25,250 nucleotides of DNA from Caldisericota bacterium (lineage in GTDB: Bacteria; Caldisericota; Caldisericia; Cryosericales; Cryosericaceae). How positions within the stretch are numbered: the first letter of the stretch is position 1; the number at the start of each line of letters is the position of its first letter. The translations under genes and the position numbers were made by a program. Location of the stretch: assembly GCA_026390285.1 (NCBI GenBank), contig JAPLGH010000192.1, positions 1 to 25,250 of the forward strand, in the 5' to 3' direction. Positions 1 through 7,440 of the stretch are shown here, piece by piece. The notes beneath the pieces were generated by a model. It had not been told where the DNA came from. It saw only the letters and a list, made by a program, of their open reading frames with translations, and searched no databases.

Positions 1-639
1 CACCTCTCGCACCGGCCACGCGTTTTCCACAAATGTCTCGTCAAAGCGAAGCCAGTCCCCCGATTCCTGCCGGACGAATCCGGAGATCTTGATGCGTCCT
101 TGGCGCCTGTCCTCGTCGTACATGCCGCGATTGATGACCATCGCGTCCAGGGCGTCTTCAACGGTCACATTGTTCCAGCGCCGCAGTCCCAGCACTGTAT
201 TCAGGTCAAATGCAAACAGGCCTCCTGGCAGTAGACACTGGTGGACACACGCGAAGCACGAGAGCAAGGCGTTGACGTCGGACAGATGGTTGAGGGCATC
301 GAACGTCGAGAGGGCAAGCCCAAACCGCGACGACAGTGAAAAATCAGCCGCGTCACCCTGGACAAGTGAGACCTCGCCAGAGGAAACGAACGAAGCGCAA
401 TTGATACGCGCATGGGCGAGCATGGGTTCCGAATTGTCCAGACCCGTCACGACATACCCCGCCCGCAGGAACTGCAATACCAGCTGCCCGGTACCACAGC
501 AGACGTCGAGTACGGAGTGCTCGCCATGGGGACAGACCTGCTCGTACAAGGTCCGCAGCCTCGGCCCGACCAGTGTCACAAACCCAGTCCATCGCTGATT
601 GTACGCCTGTGCAAATGGTGCCGTATAGGACGATTCCAT
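1..639 (-). CDS. Class I SAM-dependent methyltransferase (partial, C-terminus beyond window)
   Basis: The reading frame stays open from the ATG at 639-637 to the window edge, giving 213 residues. It has the class I Rossmann methyltransferase motifs in order: motif I LDVCCGTGQL near residues 46-55, the acidic ribose-binding segment GLDNSEPML near 68-76, QGDAADF near 95-101, and LPGGLFAFDLN near 138-148. The LSTFDALNHL segment after motif II is typical of small-molecule methyltransferases of the UbiE/TehB-like type. The start is supported by GGGAGG upstream and by a promoter at 669-697. The substrate cannot be read from the sequence. The gene appears to be transcribed alone, since the PEP carboxykinase upstream ends with a hairpin. 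The overlapping plus-strand frame at 89-598 is a shadow. Confidence 0.88.
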   Translation of the reverse strand, partial: MESSYTAPFAQAYNQRWTGFVTLVGPRLRTLYEQVCPHGEHSVLDVCCGTGQLVLQFLRAGYVVTGLDNSEPMLAHARINCASFVSSGEVSLVQGDAADFSLSSRFGLALSTFDALNHLSDVNALLSCFACVHQCLLPGGLFAFDLNTVLGLRRWNNVTVEDALDAMVINRGMYDEDRRQGRIKISGFVRQESGDWLRFDETFVENAWPVREV

Positions 640-668
640 GCAGACCTCCCACCAGTGCGCTTCCAGTC

Positions 669-697
669 AATCTAGCACCGGCACACCCTGGGGTCAA
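669..697 (-). promoter_or_regulatory. Sigma70-type promoter of the methyltransferase gene
   Basis: On the minus strand TTGACC (697-692) is followed by a 17-bp spacer and TAGATT (674-669). The predicted transcription start is about 22 nt before the ATG, leaving room for the GGGAGG ribosome binding site. Confidence 0.6.
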
Positions 698-759
698 CAC
701 CGATGACGCTGACGGGACAGGCTGTTTCTGGTGGGCAGGGATCGGCCGGAAATGATGAG

Positions 760-785
760 AGCGCCCCTCCACACGGAGGGGCGCT
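760..785 (-). terminator. Hairpin terminator downstream of PEP carboxykinase
   Basis: A perfect 11-bp GC-rich stem (AGCGCCCCTCC / GGAGGGGCGCT) closes on the 4-nt loop at 771-774. It lies 36 bp past the PEP carboxykinase stop. There is no clear T-tract on either strand, so it may be a stabiliser or depend on Rho rather than being a classical intrinsic terminator. Confidence 0.6.
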
Positions 786-821
786 ACAACATCAATACGG
801 CCTGTCCCCAATGTTACAGGG

Positions 822-2714
822 CTAGCCTACGATGCCCCACTGTGAGGGCTTGACCTCGTCACCGAAGGTCTTCTGCGCTTCCAGCAGACGCACGCGCTGT
901 GCCTCGAGCTCGGTGAACAGGACCTCGGGCGTATCCTGCGTGCTGTTCTTCCAGCTTTCAATGACACGGTCGATCTTGCTCAGGTTCTCGGGGATGCGGA
1001 GTGTGAACTCAGCCTCGTACTCCTCCTGCGTGTACTCGCGGCCGATGACGTCCCCAAACAGGGGGACAAGGTCCTTGTACTCAGGAATCCAGCCCGTCGC
1101 GGTCTTGATGGCCTTGACGTCACCGTTGCACCGCAGTTCCATCCACTTGTACCAGACCTTTTTGTCATTCTTGCCATTCAGAAACTTCCCGTCGCGGCTC
1201 TTCAGGAAGTAGTTGACACCAAAGATCTTGGGCAGCCGTTTGGCTCCCCTGGCAAAATCGACATTGACTTGCAGGTACTTTCCCAGCGGGATTGACAGGA
1301 AGTCCAGGTTGGACATCGGGTTGTGCTGACGCACGCCGGCCTTGCCAATGGTTGCAGCCGTCGTTTCGGACTCGATGGATGCCCCAAAGCCGACGATGCC
1401 ATGAGCCCAGTCGATTGATTCCTGTACTGGAACCCACGTGTCTGAATCGCGACCACCGTAGACATATGCGCCGACCTCAACGCCGTCAGGATTGTCAGCG
1501 TTCTTGTCCAGGTTCTCAAGCATCTCGAGACCAAGCGTAAAACGAGCATTCGGATGAGAGGCAGGCACCGGCTTGCCACCCTTGTCGACCTTGCCCGGCG
1601 TCCACTCGCCGTTGAAGTTGACGCCATGCGCGGGGGTCGCCGCATCCTTGCCTTCCCAGTAGACGCCACCATCATCCGTCCTGAGGACGTTGCTGAAGAT
1701 GACCTGATGACCGGGCGCATGCAGTGCCTTCCACTGGATCGGGTCGTCCTTGCTGTTGACACCCAGAATGATGCCAAACATGCCATGCTCACAGTTGACT
1801 GCGCGCACGACGCCATCGATCTTGCGGAGATAGGCGATATCGTCGCCGACGATGCTCTCGCCGTCAAGCATGGCGGTTGAGGTCTTGCCACACATCGAGG
1901 GGAACGCGCCTGTGAAGTACGTGACGCGACCTTGAGGGCCGTGGATGCCCATGACCAGCATGTGCTCACAAAGCCAGCCCTCCTGCGACCCGCGGTGAAT
2001 GGCGAGGCGCATGGCCATTTTCTTCATGCCCAGCGTGTTGCCGGCATACTGCGTGTTGGCACTGTAGACGATATCGTCCTTGAGGTCGATGTAGATACGG
2101 CGCTTATCGATGTTCTTTGTCGTCTTGCTCTCGGTCAGCTCGCCCTCGGAATGCACGAACTTGAAGAAGCGCGCTTGTTTACCCTGACGAATGAACTCTT
2201 CATACCCAGGCCGATACAGCAGCTTCTCCGAATGCGCGACGTAGGGGCTGTCCGTCAGCTGGACAGCGGGGATCGCAAACTCGGAACCGTTTGGACCCAG
2301 CGTAGCGAAGACGATCAGCAGCTGACGTCCGCGCATGATACCGTTCATGACCTCGCCTATGTCCTTGAGACCCTCGGTGCGGTCACGGGTGGAGATCTCG
2401 GGGCCCATCTCTTCACCCGGGTCCACCAGGATATTCGTGTGTTCCTTGTCACGGCCCTGGTCGAGGGGTGAATCGAAGTGAAGCGTATGGCCATTCATAG
2501 CCAGGCGCTGTTCCTCACCATCGTGGATCGCCTTGTCGCTGATGTAGGACAGATCCTGGGTCGAGTCATCACAGACGAAGACCCTCGCTGGATCGAGCAA
2601 CTTGATGAAGCGCGCAATGAAATCGTACAACTTTCCATTTGAGATCTTGCTGAGCTTCGCGTACTGCTCTCCGCCGAGCCGTTCCTCCAGGAACCTGGCG
2701 ACGTTTTCGTCCAT
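822..2714 (-). CDS. pckG: Phosphoenolpyruvate carboxykinase (GTP)
   Basis: This cytosolic enzyme interconverts oxaloacetate plus GTP with PEP, CO2 and GDP, at the head of gluconeogenesis or as an anaplerotic step. The 630-residue product matches GTP-type rather than ATP-type PEPCK. The P-loop with the family's reactive cysteine reads FPSMCGKTS (residues 271-279), where most family members have FPSACGKTN. The second phosphate/metal motif GDDIAY is at 290-295. The metal-ligand lysine region is AGNTLGMKK (224-232) and the metal-ligand histidine is in WLCEHM (247-252). I chose the ATG at 2714 because GGAGGTG lies 6 nt upstream; an in-frame ATG at 2819 would add 35 residues without family character. 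A weak promoter candidate has TAGAAT at 2770-2765 with a poor -35. The gene lies 191 bp downstream of the cupin gene on the same strand. Confidence 0.95.
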   Translation of the reverse strand: MDENVARFLEERLGGEQYAKLSKISNGKLYDFIARFIKLLDPARVFVCDDSTQDLSYISDKAIHDGEEQRLAMNGHTLHFDSPLDQGRDKEHTNILVDPGEEMGPEISTRDRTEGLKDIGEVMNGIMRGRQLLIVFATLGPNGSEFAIPAVQLTDSPYVAHSEKLLYRPGYEEFIRQGKQARFFKFVHSEGELTESKTTKNIDKRRIYIDLKDDIVYSANTQYAGNTLGMKKMAMRLAIHRGSQEGWLCEHMLVMGIHGPQGRVTYFTGAFPSMCGKTSTAMLDGESIVGDDIAYLRKIDGVVRAVNCEHGMFGIILGVNSKDDPIQWKALHAPGHQVIFSNVLRTDDGGVYWEGKDAATPAHGVNFNGEWTPGKVDKGGKPVPASHPNARFTLGLEMLENLDKNADNPDGVEVGAYVYGGRDSDTWVPVQESIDWAHGIVGFGASIESETTAATIGKAGVRQHNPMSNLDFLSIPLGKYLQVNVDFARGAKRLPKIFGVNYFLKSRDGKFLNGKNDKKVWYKWMELRCNGDVKAIKTATGWIPEYKDLVPLFGDVIGREYTQEEYEAEFTLRIPENLSKIDRVIESWKNSTQDTPEVLFTELEAQRVRLLEAQKTFGDEVKPSQWGIVG

Positions 2715-2905
2715 GCACACACCTCCATCGATACTGGCCTTGCGGCCGCTTTTGTCACGTAGACATTCTACACCATTGCTCTCGAACGAACAGGTCTCAG
2801 CCATCGACTGGCCGGTCAAATCGTCAGTTTGTAGGCACTTTCAGGTTGAATCCACGTGCGGGGAGCGTGATATCGTGAAAACGGATTTTCGTCTCCCTCC
2901 AGGTG

Positions 2906-3232
2906 TCAGGACCGGATCATCGTCAGCAGCCAGATGCATGGTTCCAGAGCGTCGACCGCATGGACGACGCCGGCTGGCATGACGATGGCGTCGCCCGCTG
3001 TCAGGGGATGATGCACGCCGCCCAGGATGATGTCGACGCTCCCCTGCAGTGCCATCACCAGTGCATCGAATGGAGCAGTGTGTTCACTCAGCTTCTGGCC
3101 TCTGTCAAACGCGAACAGCGTAATGGTCCCCGTCGGCCGCTCAACCAGCGTCTTGCTGACAATTGCTCCCGGCTGGACCGCAATGAGGTCGACCAGCTGT
3201 GCTGACTTGCCATGAAGTTCGTCTGTCGCCAC
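2906..3232 (-). CDS. Small single-domain cupin protein
   Basis: This is a 108-residue protein with a GTG start and GGAGGTG 4 nt before it. The cupin motif 1 region runs around SEHTAPFDALVMALQG and ends in the usual glycine turn. Motif 2 follows as GDAIVMPAGVVHAV. It keeps one histidine in motif 1 and one in motif 2, so a metal site is possible but incomplete compared with the standard HxH motif. Proteins of this size bind small ligands or metals, or act as sugar-isomerase-like enzymes; the role here is unknown. The open frame extends upstream to 3808, but that stretch is antisense to the protease inhibitor gene and is not part of this protein. A promoter at 3250-3278 gives a very short leader. 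Confidence 0.8.
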   Translation of the reverse strand: MATDELHGKSAQLVDLIAVQPGAIVSKTLVERPTGTITLFAFDRGQKLSEHTAPFDALVMALQGSVDIILGGVHHPLTAGDAIVMPAGVVHAVDALEPCIWLLTMIRS

Positions 3233-3249
3233 GGAACACCTCCACTTTG

Positions 3250-3278
3250 ATTGTATCAGGATACGAGACGCAGGACAA
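3250..3278 (-). promoter_or_regulatory. Promoter of the cupin gene
   Basis: On the minus strand TTGTCC (3278-3273), a 17-bp spacer and TACAAT (3255-3250). Transcription would start only about 10 nt before the GTG start, just ahead of the ribosome binding site. Confidence 0.55.
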
Positions 3279-3379
3279 CATTCCGCATTCGGCGAGGCGA
3301 TTCCCGGGAACCGTGCCGGCCCTCCGTGCGTCCTAGGGATGACGGTCGGAGAAACCGACGGGTTCAAGGAGATGCGAAC

Positions 3380-3775
3380 ATGAAGAGAAGAATGCTGGCT
3401 GTCGTCGTGATTGTGGTGACGGTTGCAGCCGTAGTCGTCACCCTTGTGCTGACTCGAGCCTCCGGAGGAGACAAGGTCACCGGGAACACGTTCGAAACGA
3501 CCCTCGGGAACACGTTCATGGTCGCGCTTGACGCCAATGCCACGACCGGGTACAACTGGAGCCAGACCATCAAAGATACGAATGTGGTTGCATACATCGA
3601 CAACGCATATATGGCAACAGCCGCCAATCCTCAGGTTGTCGGAGGCGGCGGGACGGATACCTTCACGTTCAAGGCTGTCGGCAAAGGAACGACCATCATC
3701 ACGCTGGTCTACGCCCGTCCCTGGGAAAGCGTTCCGCCTGCTCAGACCAGAACCATCACGATCACGGTCAAGTAG
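3380..3775 (+). CDS. Exported chagasin-family (MEROPS I42) cysteine protease inhibitor
   Basis: The 131-residue product has a basic N-terminus and a hydrophobic segment at about residues 6-26, a signal peptide or membrane anchor without a lipobox cysteine. The rest is a single beta-rich domain. All three inhibitory loops of the chagasin family are visible in order: the BC loop NATTGYNW (family consensus NPTTGY), the DE loop VGGGGTDTF (consensus GxGG) and the FG loop YARPWE (consensus RPW). Family members block papain-like cysteine proteases by inserting these loops into the active-site cleft. No papain-like protease is in the window, so the target may be the cell's own secreted enzyme or one from neighbours. 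The start at 3380 has AAGGAG 8 nt upstream; an in-frame ATG at 3251 would add an implausible Arg-rich leader. Confidence 0.87.
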   Translation: MKRRMLAVVVIVVTVAAVVVTLVLTRASGGDKVTGNTFETTLGNTFMVALDANATTGYNWSQTIKDTNVVAYIDNAYMATAANPQVVGGGGTDTFTFKAVGKGTTIITLVYARPWESVPPAQTRTITITVK

Positions 3776-3779
3776 TTGG

Positions 3780-3809
3780 CGTGCCCCGCGGCCTACTACG
3801 GCGGGCACG
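3780..3809. terminator. Hairpin between converging genes
   Basis: CGTGCCC (3780-3786) pairs with GGGCACG (3803-3809), with a second short GCC/GGC stem inside. It lies 5 bp after the inhibitor's stop and about 70 bp from the end of the opposing gene, so it could end transcription both ways. There is no T-tract. Confidence 0.5.
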
Positions 3810-3878
3810 GCAGCTTGCGATAGACGTCCTAATACACTCGTAGCCGAAGGTCAGTAGGCGGAGAAACCAACAAGCGTA

Positions 3879-4619
3879 TTACAGCGTTTGGCCTTCGCCT
3901 TGTTCGAGCAGGGCCAGCTCTGTCAGCTTCGCATGCAGACCTGCAACATATTCATAGCTTTCAAACAGAACTCGCCTGCACACGTCGCTGAATGCCGTCA
4001 AAGCGATCTTGTCCGTGAATTCACGCCGCCGCAAGGCGTCAGCTACGATGAAAAAGCGAGCAGCGAAGTCCTGCAACTGCACGAACTTTGACAGTGCATT
4101 CAGCATGTCCGTCGAGTTCTCGACCTCAAAAAAGGCGTCGGGCATCTTCCTTTCGTTGAACCACACAACGTCCACAGTCTGAGCCTTTCTCAGCGTCTCG
4201 TCATACGTGAATTTGTACATCGCCGGGACAGTTGTGACCGATGCCAAGGTTCCTTGCATGAAGGGCCTATTCTTGTCCTGCAAGGGCACAAAAGTCCCCA
4301 TGTGGCGCATAGCATCGACTTCGGCAATTAGCCCCTGGTAGTATGCATGAGTGTTCTCGCTTACTTTGGCAACATGGGTCTTCCCGGATGGCAAGACGCT
4401 TTCAGGCAAGCGATCTCGAGAGTCGTTCAGTGCCCAAAGGCCCGGACGAATTCTGAAGAAGAAACGCGGGTCCTGCACGATCCTGCGAATCGATGCGAAG
4501 GGCGTCTTTGTCCCCCATGCGCACTCTGTGATAGTTGGTACAACCTGATAGAGTCGCCCGAGTGTCGCATATCCACCCTCGCGCTTCATCGCCTCGATAA
4601 CGGCTTCGTGCTGCTTCAT
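3879..4619 (-). CDS. HTH plus PD-(D/E)XK nuclease-like protein
   Basis: This 246-residue protein has two apparent domains. Residues 1-64 resemble the HARE-HTH/winged-helix type linked to restriction enzymes: a GGYATLGRLYQ helix, WGTKTPFASIRRIVQ (35-49), and a beta wing ending FFRIRPGLWAL (53-63). The second half has the core pattern of PD-(D/E)XK-like proteins: VDVVWF (149-154), a strand ending DAFFEVE (161-167), then NSTDMLNALSKFVQL, matching the EVE-S/T-x-x-x-x-L-x(n)-L pattern I associate with restriction-endonuclease-fold proteins. A canonical ExK lysine is not obvious; the motif is D...EVE. The start has TAGGAG upstream, overlapping the stop of the preceding gene 12 bp away, so the two are probably translationally coupled. 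It could be a nuclease, a DNA-binding regulator or part of a defence unit. Confidence 0.6.
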   Translation of the reverse strand: MKQHEAVIEAMKREGGYATLGRLYQVVPTITECAWGTKTPFASIRRIVQDPRFFFRIRPGLWALNDSRDRLPESVLPSGKTHVAKVSENTHAYYQGLIAEVDAMRHMGTFVPLQDKNRPFMQGTLASVTTVPAMYKFTYDETLRKAQTVDVVWFNERKMPDAFFEVENSTDMLNALSKFVQLQDFAARFFIVADALRRREFTDKIALTAFSDVCRRVLFESYEYVAGLHAKLTELALLEQGEGQTL

Positions 4620-4631
4620 GTTGGTCTTCTC

Positions 4632-5291
4632 CTATCTTCTTCGAGCAGATCTCTCGGGCTCCTCCGAGGCGTCGAACAGGCTTTCGGTCTCCAGTTCTCG
4701 TGACGCAGTGGGACCCTCCTCGCCGAGGAGCCAGTTGTGGTCTGAGAGGAAAGCCATCAGATCGTCCTTGCGGTGCTCATACACATCGGGGCGGAGGACC
4801 GGGTGCAGCTTCTGCACTGTGATGGGTGGGTCGAGGTAGTAGATGAAGTTGGCCCCGGACCGGCCGTGCTCGAGCACCTGCTCGGGAATTTCCGCGTCCA
4901 GCCGTGAGACTCGCATGATCGCGAGGTACCCGTCCTGCAAATCTTCGAAGTAGGCCAGTGGCGCCGAGGGGTTCCACAGTGAGAACCAGCCCTCAGCGCA
5001 CAATGCTGCGAACACCGCGTAGTCGACGGGAACATGCAGGTAGCTGTCCACTTCTGCCACGTACGACAGGGGGTACTCAGCCTGATTGGCGTTGTCCTGA
5101 GCCATGGCGCCCAGCTGCGACAACTGAAACCGGGAACGACCCTTGCGCGGGTCGAGGACGAACGGACCACGGTGCCCGATGGGTCGCTTCTTGCAAACGA
5201 ACAACTGCGGCTCGAGGCGTATGCCCATGCTAACGCCACTCAGAGCGAACACGTTGACCCGTTCATCGCGCCACGCCATTTCGACCTGCAT
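4632..5291 (-). CDS. Uncharacterised 219-residue protein, partner of the HTH/nuclease-like gene
   Basis: I do not recognise this family. The start at 5291 is supported by GGAGGTG 7 nt upstream and by the promoter at 5329-5356; the in-frame ATGs at 5348 and 5330 lie upstream of, or within, the promoter elements. The protein looks soluble. An N-terminal part is rich in beta strands (VNVFALSG, QLFVCKK, GPFVLDP). A mixed alpha/beta middle contains VDYAVFAALCAEGWFSLW, and the charged C-terminus ends in ARRR. There is no signal peptide, membrane segment or obvious catalytic motif. It is the first gene of a two-gene unit, which suggests joint function with the HTH/PD-(D/E)XK-like product; that is inference from position only. 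Confidence 0.75.
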   Translation of the reverse strand: MQVEMAWRDERVNVFALSGVSMGIRLEPQLFVCKKRPIGHRGPFVLDPRKGRSRFQLSQLGAMAQDNANQAEYPLSYVAEVDSYLHVPVDYAVFAALCAEGWFSLWNPSAPLAYFEDLQDGYLAIMRVSRLDAEIPEQVLEHGRSGANFIYYLDPPITVQKLHPVLRPDVYEHRKDDLMAFLSDHNWLLGEEGPTASRELETESLFDASEEPERSARRR

Positions 5292-5328
5292 GCGCCGCAC
5301 CTCCACCTTCGACAGACCTGTACCAATC

Positions 5329-5356
5329 ATGCTAGGCCAGCTGGACAAAACGTCAA
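5329..5356 (-). promoter_or_regulatory. Promoter of the 5291-3879 two-gene unit
   Basis: On the minus strand TTGACG (5356-5351), a 16-bp spacer and TAGCAT (5334-5329). The predicted leader is about 30 nt and carries the GGAGGTG site used by the ATG at 5291. Confidence 0.55.
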
Positions 5357-5425
5357 CATGCCTCTTTGGAACTCCAGCGACTTGAGCAACGTCAATATCA
5401 TCGGAGCGTCATCGCTTTTCCAGGG

Positions 5426-5452
5426 TTGAAGCGGCAGCGGACGTGGTACAAT
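5426..5452 (+). promoter_or_regulatory. Promoter of the small membrane-anchored protein
   Basis: TTGAAG (5426-5431), a short 15-bp spacer and TACAAT (5447-5452). The -10 matches the one used at several other genes here; the spacing is below the 16-17 bp optimum. Confidence 0.45.
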
Positions 5453-5489
5453 GGACCATCCATTTGACAAGAGTCTGGGGGTTTGCTGT

Positions 5490-5996
5490 ATGAAAATTGC
5501 AATCAAGGTGCTGGTCGTTCTGCTGGCTGTGCTGATCGTCGCGACCGGTGTTGCATGGTATATGCTCGGCCATGGAGGCCAGCCTCAGGGAACGCCGGTT
5601 CCTGTAGCTGACATCACCCCGGCGCGGCACCTCTTGAGCGACCTGAAAGCGAACAGCAGTCTCAAGTTCTCGATGGCGGTGCCGCGCAGCTTCGACTGGT
5701 ATGTAGCATCGAGCGAGGGCAATCCAACGAGGCTGACCCTTTCGGGCGTCGCCATGATCGCCAAATCGGCGACTTCGGACGAAGCTGTGAACATCGACGC
5801 CTGGCTGCGCCAGCAAGGCTTCGCAGGCGACACTGAGAACAACAGCTTCGGCGACACGACGGTCAGTGAGGGGTATACCAAGGACTCACTCGTGATCCTC
5901 GTCGTAACGCCGGTCACGTCCGACGGCACAACGACAGAAGCAACCCAGCTCGTCGTCTACGCAGGTGTCTTACCCGGCACGCCGGCCGTCAACTGA
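5490..5996 (+). CDS. Membrane-anchored or secreted hypothetical protein
   Basis: The 168-residue protein begins MKIAIKVLVVLLAVLIVATG, a signal-anchor of about 22 hydrophobic residues, followed by a Gly/Pro-rich linker and an extracytoplasmic domain. There is no lipobox cysteine. The domain (roughly 45-160) contains LKFSMAVPRSFDWYVASSEG, an Ala-rich helix AVNIDAWLRQQGF and a strand-rich end SLVILVVTPV...QLVVYAGV. It might bind a ligand, but I recognise no family. The start was chosen because the hydrophobic segment begins there and GGGGG lies 9 nt upstream; the in-frame ATG at 5451 overlaps the -10 hexamer. It has its own promoter and terminator, so it is probably monocistronic. Confidence 0.75.
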   Translation: MKIAIKVLVVLLAVLIVATGVAWYMLGHGGQPQGTPVPVADITPARHLLSDLKANSSLKFSMAVPRSFDWYVASSEGNPTRLTLSGVAMIAKSATSDEAVNIDAWLRQQGFAGDTENNSFGDTTVSEGYTKDSLVILVVTPVTSDGTTTEATQLVVYAGVLPGTPAVN

Positions 5997-6018
5997 CCTC
6001 AACATACAGGAAATGTAC

Positions 6019-6048
6019 AAGGCGGGTGCAGTGATGCTCCCGCCTTTT
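6019..6048 (+). terminator. Intrinsic terminator, probably bidirectional
   Basis: AAGGCGGG and CCCGCCTT form an 8-bp stem, continued by GCA/TGC after a T-T mismatch, with the loop at 6031-6034. It runs into TTTT on the plus strand. It sits 22 bp after the hypothetical's stop and 23 bp from the end of the opposing long operon, so it can serve both. Confidence 0.75.
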
Positions 6049-6071
6049 CGCTTGCGTATGTTCGCTGCTCG

Positions 6072-7418
6072 CTACTCCGGCATCACGACGACGATCGGCG
6101 TCATCGAGTCGTCGTTGCCCGCAGGGTTGTCCTCGAGCGACCGCCTGAGCCAGTCCTCGTCGATGCCCTCGGTCGACGCGACGATCTCTGCGCCGAAGAC
6201 GTCGTTGACGTCGACCACGCTGATGCGAGCTCCCTTGCGTGCCAACCCAGCAATACTCCTCTCAACGTCGAGCGGCCCGGGGACAAGGCAGGCATCATAA
6301 GGCATCACCTTGTCGCTGTCAACAGCCTTGGCCACGGGACCGACAACGGCATAGAACCATCCCTTGCCACGCAGCAGCTTTCCCAGTACCGTAGCGACCG
6401 CCCCGAGAAGGACACGGAAGGTGCCTGCCAGCTCGATGTATACCTGCACCTTCCAGGCTGCCTCCATTGGATAGCTGTACCAGTGAACGAACTTCCCACT
6501 GCCATGTCCTGTGTACGGGCCGAGGAAACGAGCCAAGCGGGACGGCTTGAACGTGGCTATCCACATCACTGTCCCCTCGCACATGGTCATCACGCTGCTG
6601 GCAATCGTCACGACGCCAGTCGGGTACTCCTGGTAGACCTTGTCCACGATCGAAACAAGGTCGCTCGCCTCGGTGAGCAGGCCGGTGTACACATTGTGTC
6701 GGACGGCCGCCGTCCCCGAGGTCTTCACCCTGTACGGAGGAAGCTGGCCAAATCCGAGCCTTTCCCAGCACGCCGTCAACTCCGGGTCCCCGCGATAGAT
6801 ATAGAAGCCGCGGTCAAGCATCTCCTTCGCCTTGTCCAGCTCGCCCCGCGATGCCAGGATATCCGCGTAACCTGCAATATCTTTCTGGCGAACGTTGTCG
6901 GTATCCAGCTCCACGAACCGTTCGAGCAACACCGGGTCGCCCGTGACACGACACAGCCTCTTCAGCAGGAGGCGCGCCGGATTGTCCAGGTCACGCGTAG
7001 TATTCCAGTCCACCCTCGCGTACGCCTGGCGCCACCACCCTTCTCCCTCATCCTCGCGACGCAGAAAGAAGTACAGCAGGTCACCCAGGACGATTTCTTC
7101 CCAGATGCCGATCGGAGGGCTGTAGAGCTGAACGGCTTTCTCAGGGTCACTACGAAGATACAGCGTTGCCAGAAGGCGCTTTGTCCGCTTCCATTCAGGG
7201 TGAACGGCACGCACGCATGTCAGGAGGCCGAGTGCCTCCTCGTCCCTACCGGTCTCCATGAGAAGGAGGCCGAGTGCCTCCTCGTCCCTACCGGTCTCCA
7301 TGAGACCGACGGCCCCCCACCATGCGGCATAGTCTGAACGTGGAGCAGCAGCAAACAATCGCATGGCAACCCGCTTGGCGCCAAACCAGTCGCACAGCGA
7401 GGCGATGGCGTAGATCAT
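6072..7418 (-). CDS. TPR protein fused to an F420-0:glutamate ligase-like domain
   Basis: This 448-residue protein is the last gene of the long minus-strand run, 22 bp after the DegV gene, with GGGAGA before the ATG. The N-terminal half (about 1-225) is helical with TPR character (AWWGAVGLMETGRDEEALGLL, LASRGELDKAKEMLDRGFYIY). The C-terminal half (about 235-448) matches what I recall of a non-canonical COG1478/F420_ligase-like family: VVTIASSVMTMCEG, PSRLARFLGPY, a KGWFYAVVGPVAKAVDSD stretch, ISVVDVNDVFGAEI and DNPAGNDDSMTPIVVV, resembling the family's VDxNDLG and DNPLGQ...TPI segments. Canonical CofE adds glutamate to F420-0, but this subfamily is uncharacterised and no F420 genes are nearby. 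The fusion order is unusual to me. A perfect 42-bp tandem duplication lies in the TPR part. Confidence 0.7.
   Translation of the reverse strand: MIYAIASLCDWFGAKRVAMRLFAAAPRSDYAAWWGAVGLMETGRDEEALGLLLMETGRDEEALGLLTCVRAVHPEWKRTKRLLATLYLRSDPEKAVQLYSPPIGIWEEIVLGDLLYFFLRREDEGEGWWRQAYARVDWNTTRDLDNPARLLLKRLCRVTGDPVLLERFVELDTDNVRQKDIAGYADILASRGELDKAKEMLDRGFYIYRGDPELTACWERLGFGQLPPYRVKTSGTAAVRHNVYTGLLTEASDLVSIVDKVYQEYPTGVVTIASSVMTMCEGTVMWIATFKPSRLARFLGPYTGHGSGKFVHWYSYPMEAAWKVQVYIELAGTFRVLLGAVATVLGKLLRGKGWFYAVVGPVAKAVDSDKVMPYDACLVPGPLDVERSIAGLARKGARISVVDVNDVFGAEIVASTEGIDEDWLRRSLEDNPAGNDDSMTPIVVVMPE
7222..7305 (-). repeat. Perfect 42-bp in-frame tandem duplication
   Basis: Two identical 42-bp units, 7222-7263 and 7264-7305, each encode the 14-residue unit LMETGRDEEALGLL (residues 39-52 and 53-66 of the TPR protein). 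With no differences between copies, the duplication is either very recent or kept homogeneous by slippage. It adds 14 residues to a TPR helical hairpin without shifting the frame. Confidence 0.95.
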
Positions 7419-7440
7419 GGTTTCTCCCGTCGGTGGTCAG

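Noticed and set aside
89..598. Plus-strand frame of 169 residues
   Set aside because: It is antisense to the methyltransferase, whose Rossmann motifs are clear on the minus strand and whose frame runs off the window.
1932..2471. Plus-strand frame of 179 residues inside the PEP carboxykinase gene
   Set aside because: Shadow frame opposite strongly conserved PEPCK sequence.
3233..3808. N-terminal extension of the cupin open frame
   Set aside because: The extension is antisense to the chagasin-like gene and lacks a ribosome binding site. The GTG at 3232 has GGAGGTG and a promoter just upstream.
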